Positions 21,321-32,790 are shown, numbered from the stretch's first letter. The stretch: DNA of 64,000 bases from Cricetibacter osteomyelitidis (GCF_004340985.1 NZ_SLYB01000008.1:43412-107411); one strand, 5' to 3'. Numbers and translations: made by a program. The notes: generated by a model from the sequence alone, not told the origin.

Positions 21321-21342
21321 AAAATAAAAGAAATTTCCAAAC

Positions 21343-21377
21343 AAAAAGCCCCGGCATGACCTGCCGGAGCTTTTTTA
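21343..21377 (-). terminator. Terminator of the S10 operon
   Basis: Downstream of rpsQ, arms AAAAAGC-CCCGGCA and TGCCGG-AGCTTTTTT form a GC-rich stem with one mismatch. An uridine tract follows when read on the minus strand. It separates the S10 and spc units. Confidence 0.85.
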
Positions 21378-21391
21378 ATTTTTATCGTTAA

Positions 21392-21646
21392 TTAAGCTAC
21401 TGCTTTTTCAACGACTCGAACTAAAGTCCAAGATTTAGTTTTAGAAACCGGACGACATTCGCGGATTTCTACTACATCACCTTGTTTAGCTTCGTTATTC
21501 TCATCGTGCACGTGTAATTTAGTGGTACGACGGATAAATTTACCTAAAAGTGGGTGTTTTACCATACGCTCGATTGCGATAGTAAAAGATTTATCCATTT
21601 TATCACTGATCACGCGACCTTGCACGGTACGAATTTTATCAGTCAT
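21392..21646 (-). CDS. rpsQ: 30S ribosomal protein S17
   Basis: S17 has 84 residues and an OB fold ([20 protein letters not shown]; block [24 protein letters not shown]). It is the last gene of the S10 operon. Its start overlaps the rpmC stop by one base (TAATG). Confidence 0.98.
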   Translation of the reverse strand: MTDKIRTVQGRVISDKMDKSFTIAIERMVKHPLLGKFIRRTTKLHVHDENNEAKQGDVVEIRECRPVSKTKSWTLVRVVEKAVA

Positions 21647-21836
21647 TACTCACCCGCCTTTTCGGTTAATACAGTTTTTACTTGTGCAATGCTACGACGC
21701 ACTTGTTTTAACTGATGGGTTTGTTGAAGCTGACCGGCGGCTGCTTGCATACGCAATTTGAATTGCTCACCTAACAAGTTAACCAATTCAGCATTCAGCT
21801 CTTCAACACTTTTTGTACGTAGTTCTTGAGCTTTCA

Positions 21837-21837
<1 letters not shown>
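21646..21837 (-). CDS. rpmC: 50S ribosomal protein L29
   Basis: L29 has 63 residues ([20 protein letters not shown]) in two helices and sits at the peptide exit tunnel. It overlaps both rplP and rpsQ by one base each, so translation is coupled. Confidence 0.97.
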
Positions 21838-22247
<410 letters not shown>

Positions 22248-22260
22248 TTAACAATTCTCC

Positions 22261-22974
22261 TTACTTACGACCTTTACCGCGGCCTTTTCTGTTATTAGGC
22301 TTGTCGGCAGGTTGTTGTTCTGGTTGTTGTGCGATTGCAGCCATACCACCTAAAATTTCACCTTTGAAAATCCATACTTTAACGCCGATAACGCCGTATG
22401 TAGTATGAGCCTCTGCAGTGTTATAATCGATGTCCGCACGCAGTGTATGTAATGGCACACGACCTTCACGATACCATTCTGAACGTGCAATTTCTGCACC
22501 ACCTAAACGACCGCTTACTTCAACTTTGATACCTTTAGCACCTAAACGCATTGCGTTTTGCACTGCTTTTTTCATCGCGCGACGGAACATCACACGACGC
22601 TCAAGTTGGGAAGCGATACTATCTGCAACTAATTTTGCATCTAATTCAGGTTTTTTCACTTCAGCAATGTTGATTTGAACCGGAACGCCTGCGATAGCTG
22701 CAACTGCGTTACGTAATTTTTCAACATCTTCGCCTTTTTTACCGATAACGATACCAGGACGAGCTGTGTGAATTGTTACACGAATACTTTTAGCAGGACG
22801 TTCGATAGTGATACGTGATACTGAAGCATTCGCTAATTCTTTATTTAAAAATTTACGTACTTTGAAATCGCCTTCTAAGTTATCAGCGAAATCTTGTGTA
22901 TTCGCGAACCACGTAGAGCTCCAAGGCTTAACGATACCTAGGCGAATACCATGTGGATGTACTTTCTGACCCAT
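22261..22974 (-). CDS. rpsC: 30S ribosomal protein S3
   Basis: S3 has 237 residues from the ATG at 22974 ([18 protein letters not shown]). An in-frame upstream ATG at 23007 would overlap rplV and add non-family residues. The KH domain ([17 protein letters not shown]) is visible. The C-terminus ends in a glutamine- and proline-rich then basic tail. S3 lines the mRNA entry channel. Confidence 0.97.
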   Translation of the reverse strand: MGQKVHPHGIRLGIVKPWSSTWFANTQDFADNLEGDFKVRKFLNKELANASVSRITIERPAKSIRVTIHTARPGIVIGKKGEDVEKLRNAVAAIAGVPVQINIAEVKKPELDAKLVADSIASQLERRVMFRRAMKKAVQNAMRLGAKGIKVEVSGRLGGAEIARSEWYREGRVPLHTLRADIDYNTAEAHTTYGVIGVKVWIFKGEILGGMAAIAQQPEQQPADKPNNRKGRGKGRK

Positions 22975-22990
22975 TGCTATTCCTCTACGA

Positions 22991-23326
<336 letters not shown>

Positions 23327-23333
23327 TTACCCC

Positions 23334-23612
<279 letters not shown>

Positions 23613-23634
23613 TTATCCTCTTGATTAATTAAAA

Positions 23635-24456
23635 TTATTTACCACGGCGACGTACGATATATTTATCAGTACGTTTGTTGTGGCGAGTTTTCTTACCTTT
23701 GGTTTGAACGCCCCATGGAGTCACAGGATGTTTACCAAAGTTACGACCTTCACCACCACCATGTGGGTGATCTACTGGGTTCATTGCTGTACCACGAACT
23801 GTAGGGCGAATACCTCTCCAACGGCTTGCACCGGCTTTACCCAGTACACGCAACATATGTTCAGAGTTACCTACTTCACCGATTGTCGCAGAACATTCAG
23901 CTAATACTTTACGCATTTCGCCTGAACGTAAACGTAAAGTAACATAGTTACCTTCACGTGCAATGATTTGTACATACGCACCTGCGGAACGAGCGATTTG
24001 ACCGCCTTTGCCAGGTTTTAATTCAACGTTATGCACTGTTGAACCCACTGGGATATTACGCATTGGTAAGCTGTTACCAGCTTTGATTGGTGCGTTAACA
24101 CCCGCTTGGATTTGATCGCCTACTGACAAGCCTTTAGGTGCTAAGATATAACGGCGTTCACCGTCTTTATAAAGCACTAATGCAATGTTTGCAGAACGAT
24201 TCGGATCGTATTCCAAACGCTCAACAACCGCTGGAATGTCTAATTTATTACGTTTGAAATCAACTAGACGATAGTGTTGTTTATGACCGCCACCAATGTG
24301 ACGAGTAGTAATACGACCATTATTATTACGACCACCGGTTTTAGATTTAGTATCTAATAACGGGGCGTAAGGTTTACCCTTATGTAATTCAGGGTTTACA
24401 ACTTTAACAACGTGGCGACGACCAGCGGAGGTCGGCTTACATTTAACGATAGCCAT
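23635..24456 (-). CDS. rplB: 50S ribosomal protein L2
   Basis: L2 has 273 residues and is needed for peptidyl transferase activity. The C-terminal block [25 protein letters not shown] holds the conserved histidine near the active centre. It lies between rplW and rpsS. Confidence 0.98.
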   Translation of the reverse strand: MAIVKCKPTSAGRRHVVKVVNPELHKGKPYAPLLDTKSKTGGRNNNGRITTRHIGGGHKQHYRLVDFKRNKLDIPAVVERLEYDPNRSANIALVLYKDGERRYILAPKGLSVGDQIQAGVNAPIKAGNSLPMRNIPVGSTVHNVELKPGKGGQIARSAGAYVQIIAREGNYVTLRLRSGEMRKVLAECSATIGEVGNSEHMLRVLGKAGASRWRGIRPTVRGTAMNPVDHPHGGGEGRNFGKHPVTPWGVQTKGKKTRHNKRTDKYIVRRRGK

Positions 24457-24475
24457 TATTTTCTACTCCTCCGAA

Positions 24476-24775
24476 TTACTCAGCACCTTCAACGAAGTCC
24501 AAAGATTGGCCTTCAGCTAAAGATACATATGCTTTTTTCCAGTCACTACGACGTCCGACTTTCGCACCGCGACGTTTAGTTTTACCTTTCACGACAACAG
24601 TACGAACAGAAGCTACTTTCACTTCAAATAATTGCTCAACAGCGTTGGCAATTTCAACTTTATTTGCATCTAAAGCTACTTTGAAAACGATCGTATTGGA
24701 CTGTTCAGCGTTATTTGTTGCTTTTTCAGAGACATGTGGTGCTTTGAGCACTCTTAGCAAACGTTCTTGACTCAT
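24476..24775 (-). CDS. rplW: 50S ribosomal protein L23
   Basis: L23 has 99 residues ([20 protein letters not shown]) and forms the docking site at the tunnel exit for trigger factor and SRP. Its start overlaps the end of rplD as ATGA. Confidence 0.97.
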   Translation of the reverse strand: MSQERLLRVLKAPHVSEKATNNAEQSNTIVFKVALDANKVEIANAVEQLFEVKVASVRTVVVKGKTKRRGAKVGRRSDWKKAYVSLAEGQSLDFVEGAE

Positions 24776-25374
24776 GCTAGGATCTCCTCAATTTGTTTTA
24801 CAGCCTCAGCAGTAACAACCACTTTATCGAAAGCAATTAAGCTAACCGGGTCAATACCTTGAACATCACGTACATCTACTTTGTAAAGGTTACGCGCTGC
24901 TAAGAATAGATTTTCATCTAAATTTGCTGTAATGATTAACACATCTTCAAGTGCCAACTCTTTTAATTTTTTAACTAAAACTTTCGTTTTTGGTGCATCA
25001 ATTTCAAATTTTTCAACAACGATTAAACGCTCTTGACGGACTAATTCAGAAAGAATGCTCTTAATAGCACCACGGTACATTTTCTTATTCACTTTTTGGC
25101 TGTGATCTTGTGGTTTCGCAGCAAATGTTACACCACCAGAACGCCAGATTGGTGATTTGATATCACCGGAGCGAGCACGACCTGTACCTTTTTGACGCCA
25201 AGGTTTTTTACCTGAACCAGACACTTCAGCACGAGTTTTTTGTGCGCGAGAACCTTGACGAGCACCAGCTGCATAAGCAACAACAACCTGGTGAATCAAT
25301 GCTTCGTTAAACTCACGTCCGAAGGTAGTTTCAGAAACAGTGAGTGCGTTTGCACCAACAACTTGTAATTCCAT
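24772..25374 (-). CDS. rplD: 50S ribosomal protein L4
   Basis: L4 has 200 residues ([21 protein letters not shown]). The tunnel loop [26 protein letters not shown] is typical. In E. coli L4 represses its own S10 operon by acting on the leader before rpsJ. The gene overlaps rplW by 4 bases. Confidence 0.98.
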   Translation of the reverse strand: MELQVVGANALTVSETTFGREFNEALIHQVVVAYAAGARQGSRAQKTRAEVSGSGKKPWRQKGTGRARSGDIKSPIWRSGGVTFAAKPQDHSQKVNKKMYRGAIKSILSELVRQERLIVVEKFEIDAPKTKVLVKKLKELALEDVLIITANLDENLFLAARNLYKVDVRDVQGIDPVSLIAFDKVVVTAEAVKQIEEILA

Positions 25375-25389
25375 CTCTATCTCCTAGAC

Positions 25390-26022
25390 TTATGCTTTAA
25401 CTGCCGGTTTTACGATAACATCACTATTAGTTGCACCCGGAACGGCACCTTTTACTAATAATAATTTACGCTCAGCATCAACACGAACAACCTCAAGGGA
25501 TTGAACGGTTACACGTTCAGCACCTAAGTGTCCAGCCATTTTTTTACCTTTAAACACGCGACCCGGAGTTTGGTTTTGACCAATAGAACCAAGTACACGA
25601 TGTGATAAAGAGTTACCGTGGGTAGCATCTTGAGTACGGAAGTTCCAGCGTTTAACACCGCCTTGGAAACCTTTACCTTTAGAAGTACCGGTAACATCAA
25701 CTTTTTTAACATCAGCAAGGATGTCAACGTTAATCTCTTGACCTAAAGTGAACTCAGCAGTTTCACCTTCAGTACGAAATTCCCATAAACCGCGACCAGC
25801 TTCAACACCTGCTTTCACGAAATGACCTGCTTCTGGCTTAGTTACACGACTTGCTTTTTTAGAGCCAGTAGTAACTTGAATTGCAGAATAGCCATCTGTT
25901 TCAACAGTTTTAACTTGAGTAACACGGTTGGCTTCGATTTCGATTACGGTAACTGGAATTGAAACGCCTTCTTCAGTGAAAACGCGCGTCATACCAAGTT
26001 TACGACCGATTAAACCAATCAT
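25390..26022 (-). CDS. rplC: 50S ribosomal protein L3
   Basis: L3 has 210 residues ([20 protein letters not shown]). Its long internal extension ([39 protein letters not shown]) reaches the peptidyl transferase centre. The conserved glutamine of the methylated site lies in GQNQTPG. Confidence 0.98.
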   Translation of the reverse strand: MIGLIGRKLGMTRVFTEEGVSIPVTVIEIEANRVTQVKTVETDGYSAIQVTTGSKKASRVTKPEAGHFVKAGVEAGRGLWEFRTEGETAEFTLGQEINVDILADVKKVDVTGTSKGKGFQGGVKRWNFRTQDATHGNSLSHRVLGSIGQNQTPGRVFKGKKMAGHLGAERVTVQSLEVVRVDAERKLLLVKGAVPGATNSDVIVKPAVKA

Positions 26023-26036
26023 TGTAATAACCTCTA

Positions 26037-26348
<312 letters not shown>

Positions 26349-26593
26349 TTAGACCAGAGCTCCAATAAAATTTAGCTAATAATAAAACTGACACCATCGC
26401 TTCTCTAACGTCTAAATAGAAAAAGAAAAGGAGGTGCAGCAAACCTGTTATAGCCCCCATATCGGGAACATTGTAGTGCAACATATCGTTACACACGTTT
26501 AATAAATGATTACATTAAACGACTTTCAAACTGAAAGTGGGCGGGATTTTACACAAACCCACCGCACTTTGCAAGGGATTTTCTCAATTATTT
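26349..26593 (-). promoter_or_regulatory. S10 operon leader and promoter region
   Basis: The 245-base gap between mazG and rpsJ probably holds the S10 promoter and leader. On the minus strand a TACAAT box lies at 26470-26475 with only a weak -35. A guanine-rich part (GGGGGCTATAACAGG) is followed by CACCTCC and a pyrimidine tract (TTTTCTTTTTCT) near 26417-26432. That resembles an attenuator hairpin with a U tract. In E. coli the S10 leader is the target of L4-mediated attenuation. I could not fold the RNA, so the structure is a proposal. Confidence 0.5.
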
Positions 26594-27397
26594 TCAGATA
26601 TTTTCTGATTTCTCGGCTTTTTTCACTTCGTCCCATAAAATATCCATTTCAGCCAAGGATGATTCCTGCAACGATTTATTCTCTGCCGCTAATTTCTGTT
26701 CTATCGCACGAAAACGGCGTTCAAATTTATGATTGGCTTTTCGCAACGCTTCTTCCGTGTTGCATTTTAAATGACGGCTTAAATTCGTTACTGCAAATAA
26801 AAGATCGCCGATCTCTTCTTCGATCTTTTCCTGTGCCAAGTGCGGTCGGTTCAACTCGAGTTTTACCTCCTGCAACTCTTCTTCGACTTTGGCAAATACC
26901 TGATTCACATCATTCCAATCAAATCCGATTTTGGCACATTTCTTTTGCAGCTTCTCCGCCCGCAACAATGCAGGAAAAGCATTCGGCACATTATCTAAAA
27001 TGGAATTATGCCCTTTTTGCCGATTTTCCGCCGCTTTAACCTGATTCCAATTTTGCAAGGCTTCTTGTTCATTATTTGCCACACTATCGCCAAACACGTG
27101 AGGATGGCGGCGAATAATTTTCTCATAAACACCGTCTAACACGTCATCAAAGGTGAATTTGCCGTCTTCTGCGGCAAGCTGACTGAAAAACACCACCTGC
27201 AACAGCAGGTCGCCCAATTCTTCCTTCAAATCCACCGTACTTTCCTGCTCCACGGCTTCCACCACTTCATAACTTTCTTCCAGTAAACAAGGAATCATTG
27301 AGCGGTAATTTTGTTTTAAATCCCACGGACAACCACCGTTAGGGTTACGCAGCTGGGCGATAATTTGGATAAAATCATTGATTGAATGTTGTGACAT
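26594..27397 (-). CDS. mazG: Nucleoside triphosphate pyrophosphohydrolase MazG
   Basis: This 267-residue enzyme (E. coli 263) hydrolyses NTPs and dNTPs to monophosphates and pyrophosphate, and so cleans the nucleotide pool. Two MazG domains are visible. The first has the metal-binding EExxE/EED pattern ([33 protein letters not shown]). The second is the active one ([13 protein letters not shown]...[17 protein letters not shown]). It stands next to the S10 operon on the same strand and is probably transcribed on its own. Confidence 0.95.
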   Translation of the reverse strand: MSQHSINDFIQIIAQLRNPNGGCPWDLKQNYRSMIPCLLEESYEVVEAVEQESTVDLKEELGDLLLQVVFFSQLAAEDGKFTFDDVLDGVYEKIIRRHPHVFGDSVANNEQEALQNWNQVKAAENRQKGHNSILDNVPNAFPALLRAEKLQKKCAKIGFDWNDVNQVFAKVEEELQEVKLELNRPHLAQEKIEEEIGDLLFAVTNLSRHLKCNTEEALRKANHKFERRFRAIEQKLAAENKSLQESSLAEMDILWDEVKKAEKSENI

Positions 27398-27540
27398 AAG
27401 GTTTCCTGCAATTAAAATACTATCTTTTTATAAATTATGTTCTATGTAGCGTTGTGCTGAGATAATTAACGTTTAATTTTAGCTGTAGAAGATCAAACTC
27501 AATCTGACAGTCCCTCGTTTAAAACCCCGCGTCTGTCAGA

Positions 27541-27881
27541 TTAATTTGAGCTTAAATTCTTTTCTTCCCAAATCCGTTTTCCATCAAGCAGTGTTTCTAT
27601 CGGTGTTCGTCCGCAGCACATTTTCCCTTGATGAGTTCGGCGATGATTATAATAGCTTAACCATTCATCCAAATCACCCTGTAATTGGCTTAAATCTATA
27701 TAAATTTTCTTACGGAATGTCGCCTGGTAAAATTCCTGTAGAATCGTCTTATGGAAACTATGAACGTTTGCTGATAAATACGTCCTACGCCTTTCAGATT
27801 ACCGACGTAAAATGTATCTTGAGAACCGAGATAACCGGGATGAGCTGTTTCAATTTCTAAACGGGAAACTCTCACTTTTTT
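27541..27881 (-). pseudogene. IS481-family transposase remnant with an internal deletion
   Basis: On the minus strand two fragments of one integrase-type transposase are joined in different frames. The first (about 27881-27758) reads RLEIETAHPGYLGSQDTFYV and on to GVGRIYQQTFI. The second (27756-27541) reads FHKTILQEFYQATFRKKIYI and on through YYNHRRTHQGKMCCGRTP to IWEEKNLSSN and a stop. These are the start of the catalytic core and the C-terminus of IS481-type transposases. The N-terminal helix-turn-helix part and roughly 90 central residues are missing, and with them the DDE catalytic residues. In-frame stops (TGA, TAA) lie just upstream. The element is dead. Confidence 0.85.
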
Positions 27882-27932
27882 AGTGTTTTATCAGATTAGG
27901 TCTGCTCTTTTATACTTTTTAAAGTATATAAT

Positions 27933-27971
27933 AGAACCGTAGAATCAATCTAACTATTATTCTACAGTTCT
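27933..27971 (-). terminator. Likely terminator after the phytase-like gene
   Basis: Arms AGAACCGTAGAAT and ATTCTACAGTTCT can pair along their full length on the minus strand, with one G-U pair and a 13-base loop. The U tract after it is weak, so its strength is uncertain. Confidence 0.55.
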
Positions 27972-27984
27972 TATTTGAATTTAA

Positions 27985-29346
27985 TTATTTCAACTTCAAC
28001 AACGATTCCACATTTAATAAAATCATTTCATTGTCATCAGCTTGGTTTGGTTCTCGGCTGCTGGAATACGGTAAGTTGTTATCATTACCAACGATGATAT
28101 GTTTGTCATCCACTAAATCCACGTTTTCAATGGTAAAAAACGGAAATTTAAATACGCCTTCACTCAACGGTTTTTGTGCGATTTTATTCGAATCTTGAAT
28201 ATTTAACAGATCCACATAACCCAATTTTTCCACATTTTTACCGGCATTGTTTTGGTCGAATTTAATCAAATAAACACGTTTAAATTTCGGTAGGTTGTTA
28301 AAACAGGTTTTAGCTTCGTTATCTTCTGTTGCACACGCTTTTTCTACTACACCTTCACCATTATCACGCTCAATTACCAAAGCCCGATTTTCATCGATCA
28401 TATTAAAATCTCCGATAGCATAGCTGTTATTTTCTAACGGATATTTCCAGAAATTGCCCGTCCATTTTTGGCTTGTTACATCAAACTCTAAAATACGTAA
28501 ATAATTTTTGCCATTATCATTTTCATAGCTATTTTGATCAGCATTCCATAATGGTCCTTCTAATAATGGATATAATTTTTTACCGTCAATGGATGCCGCC
28601 ATACCTTCAAAACCTTTGGAACGTTTGACTTCAAAACTCACTTTATCTGTAGGAGTTGCCGGCATTTTTATGCTGAAATGTTCCGGTGAATGTACAATTT
28701 TTCCATCCACTTCCGTTTGAAAAATATTTAACACTTTGCCTTTTAAGTCTGTTTGAATTAAATAAGGTCCAAATTCTTCACCAATCCAAATATGATCACC
28801 AATAATTTGTAAACTTTCCGGGTCGAAATCAGAACCGGTTAAATAACGTGTTTTGGTCGATTCATTTATAATATGAAATGGAATTTTTTTATCCGGATCG
28901 TGTAAGAAAATAGTTTCTAACTGTTCAAATTTATGGTTTTTAAAATCAAAATTATAGTGTGTGAGATATAACATAAAATCCGGTGAGTTAGCTTTGCTGC
29001 CTGCTCCATTATCCGTTAGCACCCAATAACTGCCGTCATCCATTTTGGTAATACCGGAATTGCCTTGCAGCGGCTGTCCGTTAAATGGCAAAAATACACC
29101 TGTCGGACGTTTATCAGAAATACCTTCAATGCTGTTTAACTTTTCCGTGCGTTGATTGGTAGTAAATTTTCCAGCGTGCTTTAGCACATCTGGTGCATCT
29201 TGCGGTGCTTGCACAAAAGATTGTGCAGGTAAAACCGCATGTCCGGCTAAAACGGCTTTATGTTCAGAGGTATTTGCATAATTATATTGTGTTATAGCTA
29301 ATCCGATTGCTACTACGAGAACCGATTTACAAATTTTAAATGTCAT
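27985..29346 (-). CDS. Secreted esterase-like protein of the phytase family
   Basis: This 453-residue protein begins with a signal peptide (MTFKICKSVLVVAIGLAITQYNYA) and is probably periplasmic or secreted. The mature part shows the blocks of the 'esterase-like activity of phytase' family, a beta-propeller type. Examples are GITKMDDGSYWVLTDNGAGSK, then FDPESLQIIGDHIWIGEEFGPYL and KGFEGMAASIDGKKLYPLLEGPL. Related proteins are reported as phosphoesterases or phytases, but the substrate here is unknown. It is a single gene, with uppP transcribed away on the other strand and the transposase scar behind it. A possible role is release of phosphate from organic esters; no Pho box was seen upstream. 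Confidence 0.82.
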   Translation of the reverse strand: MTFKICKSVLVVAIGLAITQYNYANTSEHKAVLAGHAVLPAQSFVQAPQDAPDVLKHAGKFTTNQRTEKLNSIEGISDKRPTGVFLPFNGQPLQGNSGITKMDDGSYWVLTDNGAGSKANSPDFMLYLTHYNFDFKNHKFEQLETIFLHDPDKKIPFHIINESTKTRYLTGSDFDPESLQIIGDHIWIGEEFGPYLIQTDLKGKVLNIFQTEVDGKIVHSPEHFSIKMPATPTDKVSFEVKRSKGFEGMAASIDGKKLYPLLEGPLWNADQNSYENDNGKNYLRILEFDVTSQKWTGNFWKYPLENNSYAIGDFNMIDENRALVIERDNGEGVVEKACATEDNEAKTCFNNLPKFKRVYLIKFDQNNAGKNVEKLGYVDLLNIQDSNKIAQKPLSEGVFKFPFFTIENVDLVDDKHIIVGNDNNLPYSSSREPNQADDNEMILLNVESLLKLK

Positions 29347-29538
29347 AGGTAATGCTCCTTGTTATTAAATTTTCTTGTTATTTTAAAAAGTTAATATGAC
29401 AATCTGATGACTGCCGAGTTTTTCAAATCACTTTTCAATAAATTTTAGCTTTCAGCACATAATTCCGTTAAAATACCGCTCGAATAAACGCCGTTCTGTG
29501 AAAGTGCGGTCATTTTTTTAAAAATTTTGGGGAAATTT

Positions 29539-30342
29539 ATGTCTGAATTAGTTATTGCGGCGATTTTAGGATTAGTGGAAGGTTTTACAGAATTTTTGCC
29601 GGTGTCATCCACCGGTCACATGATTATTGTCGGGCATTTACTCGGTTTTGAAGGCGAAAAAGCGGCCACCTTTGAAGTGATCATTCAGCTTGGTTCAATT
29701 TTGGCTGTCGTGGTGATGTTCTGGCGGAAACTCTTTGGACTCATCGGAATTCACTTCGGACAAAAACCGGACCAAACCCAACCGCACTTAACTCTTGGGC
29801 ATATCCTATTAGGTATGATTCCTGCGGTGACATTAGGCTTGATGTTCCATAAAAATATTAAATCGTTATTCAGCCCCGAAATGGTGATGTATGCCTTAGT
29901 TGTCGGCGGTATTTTATTGATTATTGCGGAAAAAGTACGCCCGACCGTAACGGCGCATAGCGTTGATCAAATGAGTTATAAACAAGCATTCAGTATCGGT
30001 GTATTCCAATGTTTAGCCTTGTGGCCGGGCTTTTCCCGTTCCGGTGCGACGATTTCCGGCGGCTTGTTGATGGGTGTCGGTCGTCACGCTGCGGCAGAAT
30101 ATTCCTTTATGCTCGCCGTGCCGATGATGATGGGAGCAACGGTATTAGATCTGTATAAAAGCTGGAATATTCTCACATTGGCGGATTTACCGATGTTCGC
30201 TGTGGGTTTTGTAACCGCCTTTGTAGTTGCCTTGATCGCTATTAAAACATTCTTAAATCTCATTAAACATATTTCGTTTATTCCATTTGCAATTTACCGT
30301 TTTATCATAGCGATTGCGGTATATTTTGTGTTCATTCACTAA
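29539..30342 (+). CDS. uppP: Undecaprenyl-diphosphatase UppP
   Basis: This 267-residue inner-membrane enzyme (BacA family) dephosphorylates undecaprenyl diphosphate so the lipid carrier of peptidoglycan and polysaccharide units can be reused. Conserved blocks are [15 protein letters not shown] near the N-terminus and [17 protein letters not shown] in the middle. I use the ATG at 29539, which has GGGGAAA 5-8 bases upstream; a TTG 12 bases earlier is less likely. It is monocistronic and ends at a terminator shared with the convergent ABC permease gene. Confidence 0.94.
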   Translation: MSELVIAAILGLVEGFTEFLPVSSTGHMIIVGHLLGFEGEKAATFEVIIQLGSILAVVVMFWRKLFGLIGIHFGQKPDQTQPHLTLGHILLGMIPAVTLGLMFHKNIKSLFSPEMVMYALVVGGILLIIAEKVRPTVTAHSVDQMSYKQAFSIGVFQCLALWPGFSRSGATISGGLLMGVGRHAAAEYSFMLAVPMMMGATVLDLYKSWNILTLADLPMFAVGFVTAFVVALIAIKTFLNLIKHISFIPFAIYRFIIAIAVYFVFIH

Positions 30343-30350
30343 TTATTTAC

Positions 30351-30374
30351 AGGGCGTATAAGATGTTACGCCCT
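30351..30374. terminator. Terminator between uppP and the ABC permease gene
   Basis: Arms AGGGCGTA and TACGCCCT flank an 8-base loop between two convergent genes. T-rich sequence follows on the plus strand. Confidence 0.7.
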
Positions 30375-30388
30375 TATCTTTATTGAAG

Positions 30389-31639
30389 CTAATTTTCTTC
30401 CCGCAACATTTTCACCGGTGATTTTGTATATAAAATTAATGACGGCACTAAAGCGATCACAACCGCAGTGAACAACATCAACGAAATTTGCGAAATATCT
30501 TCCAAAGTAAAGCCGACCAGCAGGGTGAAGCCGCTTTTTAGGCTGATTTGCTGTGAAATAATCAGTGTTGCGATATAGCCTAATGCAGCTCCCGCAATCA
30601 CAGAAAACGTAAGCAATAAAAATAAACCGAACCATACCAACCAAAGAATTTTATATCGCGGTGCACCGAAAATCCGCCAGGCGGCAATTTGTTTTTGCTG
30701 TTGCTTTAAATATAAGGTGATGATCATCATTAAGGCTATACCTACCAATACTTGTGTCACCACGGCAATCCAAGACAGCACGGTTTTGCTGTCGCCTAAT
30801 ACGCCATAGACTTTCACCAACACTTCGGCGGGAAATAAGGCTTGTGTATGATCATTGCGATATTCACTGCGGAGTTGATAAGCTGCGGCAAAGCTGACGG
30901 GTTTGACAATAATAGCGGACACACCGAGTTCCGAATGTTCGTGAATATCTGTTAATTGATTAATTTCAGTGGGCGGTAATGCTTTGTTGGTGACGGGATG
31001 GGAATGAACGTGGTTGTGTTTTTGATCACGATGAGCGTGCACTTCCCATAGGGTTTCAATGGGCACTAATACGGCAGTGTCCCAAATGCTGTGATCTTCC
31101 GGCAAAATACCTACGACTTCATATTCGACCTCATCGTGACTATGAGCTCCGTGCTCTCCCACTTGACCGTGTAACGGTGAGAATTTATCGCCGATGCGGT
31201 AACCGGTTCTAGCTCCGACCACCGCTTCAAAAGCACGTTCAAATAAACGCCCTTGAACCTGCCGTTTGCCGCCGTCGGTCACAAAGGTTTTACTGGTGCC
31301 TATGATGGGCATTCCTTTGGTAAAATCACCAAATGCCAAAGGTGCCGCCCATTGCACGCGGGAATCCATGGAAAGTGCGGTCAAATTTTGCGTTTCGATC
31401 AGCGGTAGCATTGAAGGCTGTAAAAATACGGTGGAAAGCACCAATTGGGTTTCACTACCTAAACCGCCAATCACCAAATCAAAACGTTCGGCAGCTCTGG
31501 CACTGCCTTCGCGAAATGCCCGTTCCTGCAAATTTACCGCCACACTCAAGGCGACCGAGAGAGCTATCAACAGCATTATCATCAGCGTGCCGAATTTGTT
31601 TTTGCTAAAATTAAGCCATAATAATTTAATCATTAACAT
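30389..31639 (-). CDS. ABC transporter permease (FtsX/MacB type) with a histidine-rich periplasmic domain
   Basis: This 416-residue membrane protein has one N-terminal membrane segment (about 17-37), a large periplasmic part (about 40-285) and three C-terminal segments (about 290-405). That is the FtsX-like/MacB plan. The periplasmic part carries three histidine clusters: His157/163/166/168, His201/203/208/210/212/214 (HAHRDQKHNHVHSH) and His233/235. This suggests binding of a transition metal such as zinc. It begins 3 bases after the ATPase stop and is last in the operon headed by alkaline phosphatase. It resembles, by memory, the permease of zinc-regulated ABC systems in Vibrio (Zrg). The metal and the direction of transport are inferred. 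Confidence 0.82.
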   Translation of the reverse strand: MLMIKLLWLNFSKNKFGTLMIMLLIALSVALSVAVNLQERAFREGSARAAERFDLVIGGLGSETQLVLSTVFLQPSMLPLIETQNLTALSMDSRVQWAAPLAFGDFTKGMPIIGTSKTFVTDGGKRQVQGRLFERAFEAVVGARTGYRIGDKFSPLHGQVGEHGAHSHDEVEYEVVGILPEDHSIWDTAVLVPIETLWEVHAHRDQKHNHVHSHPVTNKALPPTEINQLTDIHEHSELGVSAIIVKPVSFAAAYQLRSEYRNDHTQALFPAEVLVKVYGVLGDSKTVLSWIAVVTQVLVGIALMMIITLYLKQQQKQIAAWRIFGAPRYKILWLVWFGLFLLLTFSVIAGAALGYIATLIISQQISLKSGFTLLVGFTLEDISQISLMLFTAVVIALVPSLILYTKSPVKMLREEN

Positions 31640-31642
31640 TGT

Positions 31643-32329
31643 CTAGTTCTCGTGCCGAATCTCTCCGTTTTCCAAATAAATGCGGCGTTGCATTTTGTAA
31701 GCCAGATTTTTATCGTGAGTGGACACAATCAGCGTACAACCCGCTTGCGTAGCCATTTCCTGCAAAAGTGCGGTAATAATTTCACTATTTTCTGCATCCA
31801 AACTGGCAGTGGGTTCGTCGGCAATCAAAATATCCGGCTTGCTCAATAACGCTCTGGCGATGGACACTCGCTGCATTTCACCACGTGACAGGCACTCGAC
31901 TTTGCCGCTGATTTGATGAAAATTCATTTTTTCCAATAATCCTACCGCTCTTTGTTTGATTTTATCGGGAATATGCCTATGGCGGAACGCATAAGGCAAT
32001 AACACATTTTCTAAGGCGGTAAGCCCTTGAGTTAAATGGAAATCCTGCATCACAATGCCGATATGGTTAAAACGCCATTGATCCCGTTTATTTGCGGATA
32101 ATCGGGCAAGGTCGATGTTATCCCAGAATAGTTGGTTTGCCTGCACATCAATCAGCCCGCTTATCGCATTTAGTAAGGTGGTTTTACCCGAACCGGACGG
32201 GCCGAGAATCGCCAGTTGCTGGCAAGTTGGAATCATTAATTGGGGAATTGACAAAATCGGAGCGGGCAGATTGGGCACTTTGATTTGAAGCTGATTAATC
32301 TCTAAATTCATACTTTTTCTCGCAATCAT
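31643..32329 (-). CDS. ABC transporter ATP-binding protein (LolD/MacB type)
   Basis: This 228-residue ATPase has Walker A GPSGSGKT (43-50), signature LSRGEMQRVSIARALL, Walker B ILIADEPTASLD and the switch histidine in STHDK. The signature motif reads LSRGE rather than LSGGE. The protein is the expected partner of the FtsX-like permease that follows. The start at 32329 overlaps the stop of the DUF3299-like gene as ATGA, which favours it over an internal ATG six codons later. Systems of this shape usually move or extract substrates at the inner membrane by mechanical force rather than classic import. Confidence 0.9.
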   Translation of the reverse strand: MIARKSMNLEINQLQIKVPNLPAPILSIPQLMIPTCQQLAILGPSGSGKTTLLNAISGLIDVQANQLFWDNIDLARLSANKRDQWRFNHIGIVMQDFHLTQGLTALENVLLPYAFRHRHIPDKIKQRAVGLLEKMNFHQISGKVECLSRGEMQRVSIARALLSKPDILIADEPTASLDAENSEIITALLQEMATQAGCTLIVSTHDKNLAYKMQRRIYLENGEIRHEN

Positions 32330-32790
32330 AATGATTTAAAGCTCGCATCACGCAGTCTCAGCATACTCACAAAACCGGTGTCGGGATCAATAAACATACC
32401 GTGTTCCAGCACGCCTTCCACTTCAATAATGGCGTTAAATTGCACGAAGGTTTGCCGTTTTTTTAAGTACACCACCAAAATATCTTCCGGCCAATCCGCA
32501 TCGCTGGAACAAAACGGACAAATCGCCATCGGCATTTTGGTCAGTACGAAAAATTGCGATTCCGCTTTTAACGGCGGAGCCATAAAACCTTGAATTACCA
32601 CTTCTTTGCCGGATAAGGTTTTGACTTTATCGCTAAATTCAAGACCTGTGACGGAAAACTTGCCGTACAACTGATCAAAATCTAAAGTGTTATCAGCCTG
32701 CACGGACTGACTTATCAGCAATAAACAGCCCAGTAAAGCCAGGCTGTTTACGCATAAAAGTGCGGTCACTTTTAAGAAAATTTTTTTCAT
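32326..32790 (-). CDS. DUF3299-like secreted protein
   Basis: This 154-residue protein has a hydrophobic N-terminus (about 1-32) that looks like a signal peptide cut after VQA, or a membrane anchor. The mature part resembles DUF3299, an OB-fold-like domain. The core reads GKEVVIQGFMAPP, then FVLTKMPMAICPFCSSDADWPED, with two cysteines (91 and 94) four residues apart in CPFC. That pair could bind metal or form a disulfide. It overlaps the alkaline phosphatase stop by one base (TAATG) and the ATPase start by four bases. Proteins of this type occur beside zinc-regulated ABC genes in Vibrio, as far as I recall. No activity is known to me. Confidence 0.72.
   Translation of the reverse strand: MKKIFLKVTALLCVNSLALLGCLLLISQSVQADNTLDFDQLYGKFSVTGLEFSDKVKTLSGKEVVIQGFMAPPLKAESQFFVLTKMPMAICPFCSSDADWPEDILVVYLKKRQTFVQFNAIIEVEGVLEHGMFIDPDTGFVSMLRLRDASFKSL

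Larger units (their letters stand above)
27398..27984. other. Intergenic stretch holding a transposase scar
   Basis: This 587-base stretch has no intact gene. It holds the IS481-family transposase remnant (27541-27881). It also has an inverted pair AATCTGACAG/CTGTCAGATT at 27501-27542 beyond the remnant's 3' end, and a short palindrome TATACTTT-TT-AAAGTATA at 27911-27928. The terminator of the phytase-like gene lies at 27933-27971. Confidence 0.75.

Noticed and set aside
26506..27039. A 177-codon plus-strand frame antisense to mazG
   Set aside because: It is the shadow of a well-supported gene on the other strand and has no recognisable domain.
27546..27860. A 104-codon plus-strand frame in the mazG/phytase-like gap
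   Set aside because: The opposite strand of the same stretch reads as IS481-family transposase fragments, so this frame is its antisense shadow.
27911..27928. Palindrome TATACTTTTTAAAGTATA as a possible attachment or operator site
   Set aside because: It is AT-only apart from two base pairs, and no integrase or regulator is nearby. Chance in AT-rich DNA explains it as well.
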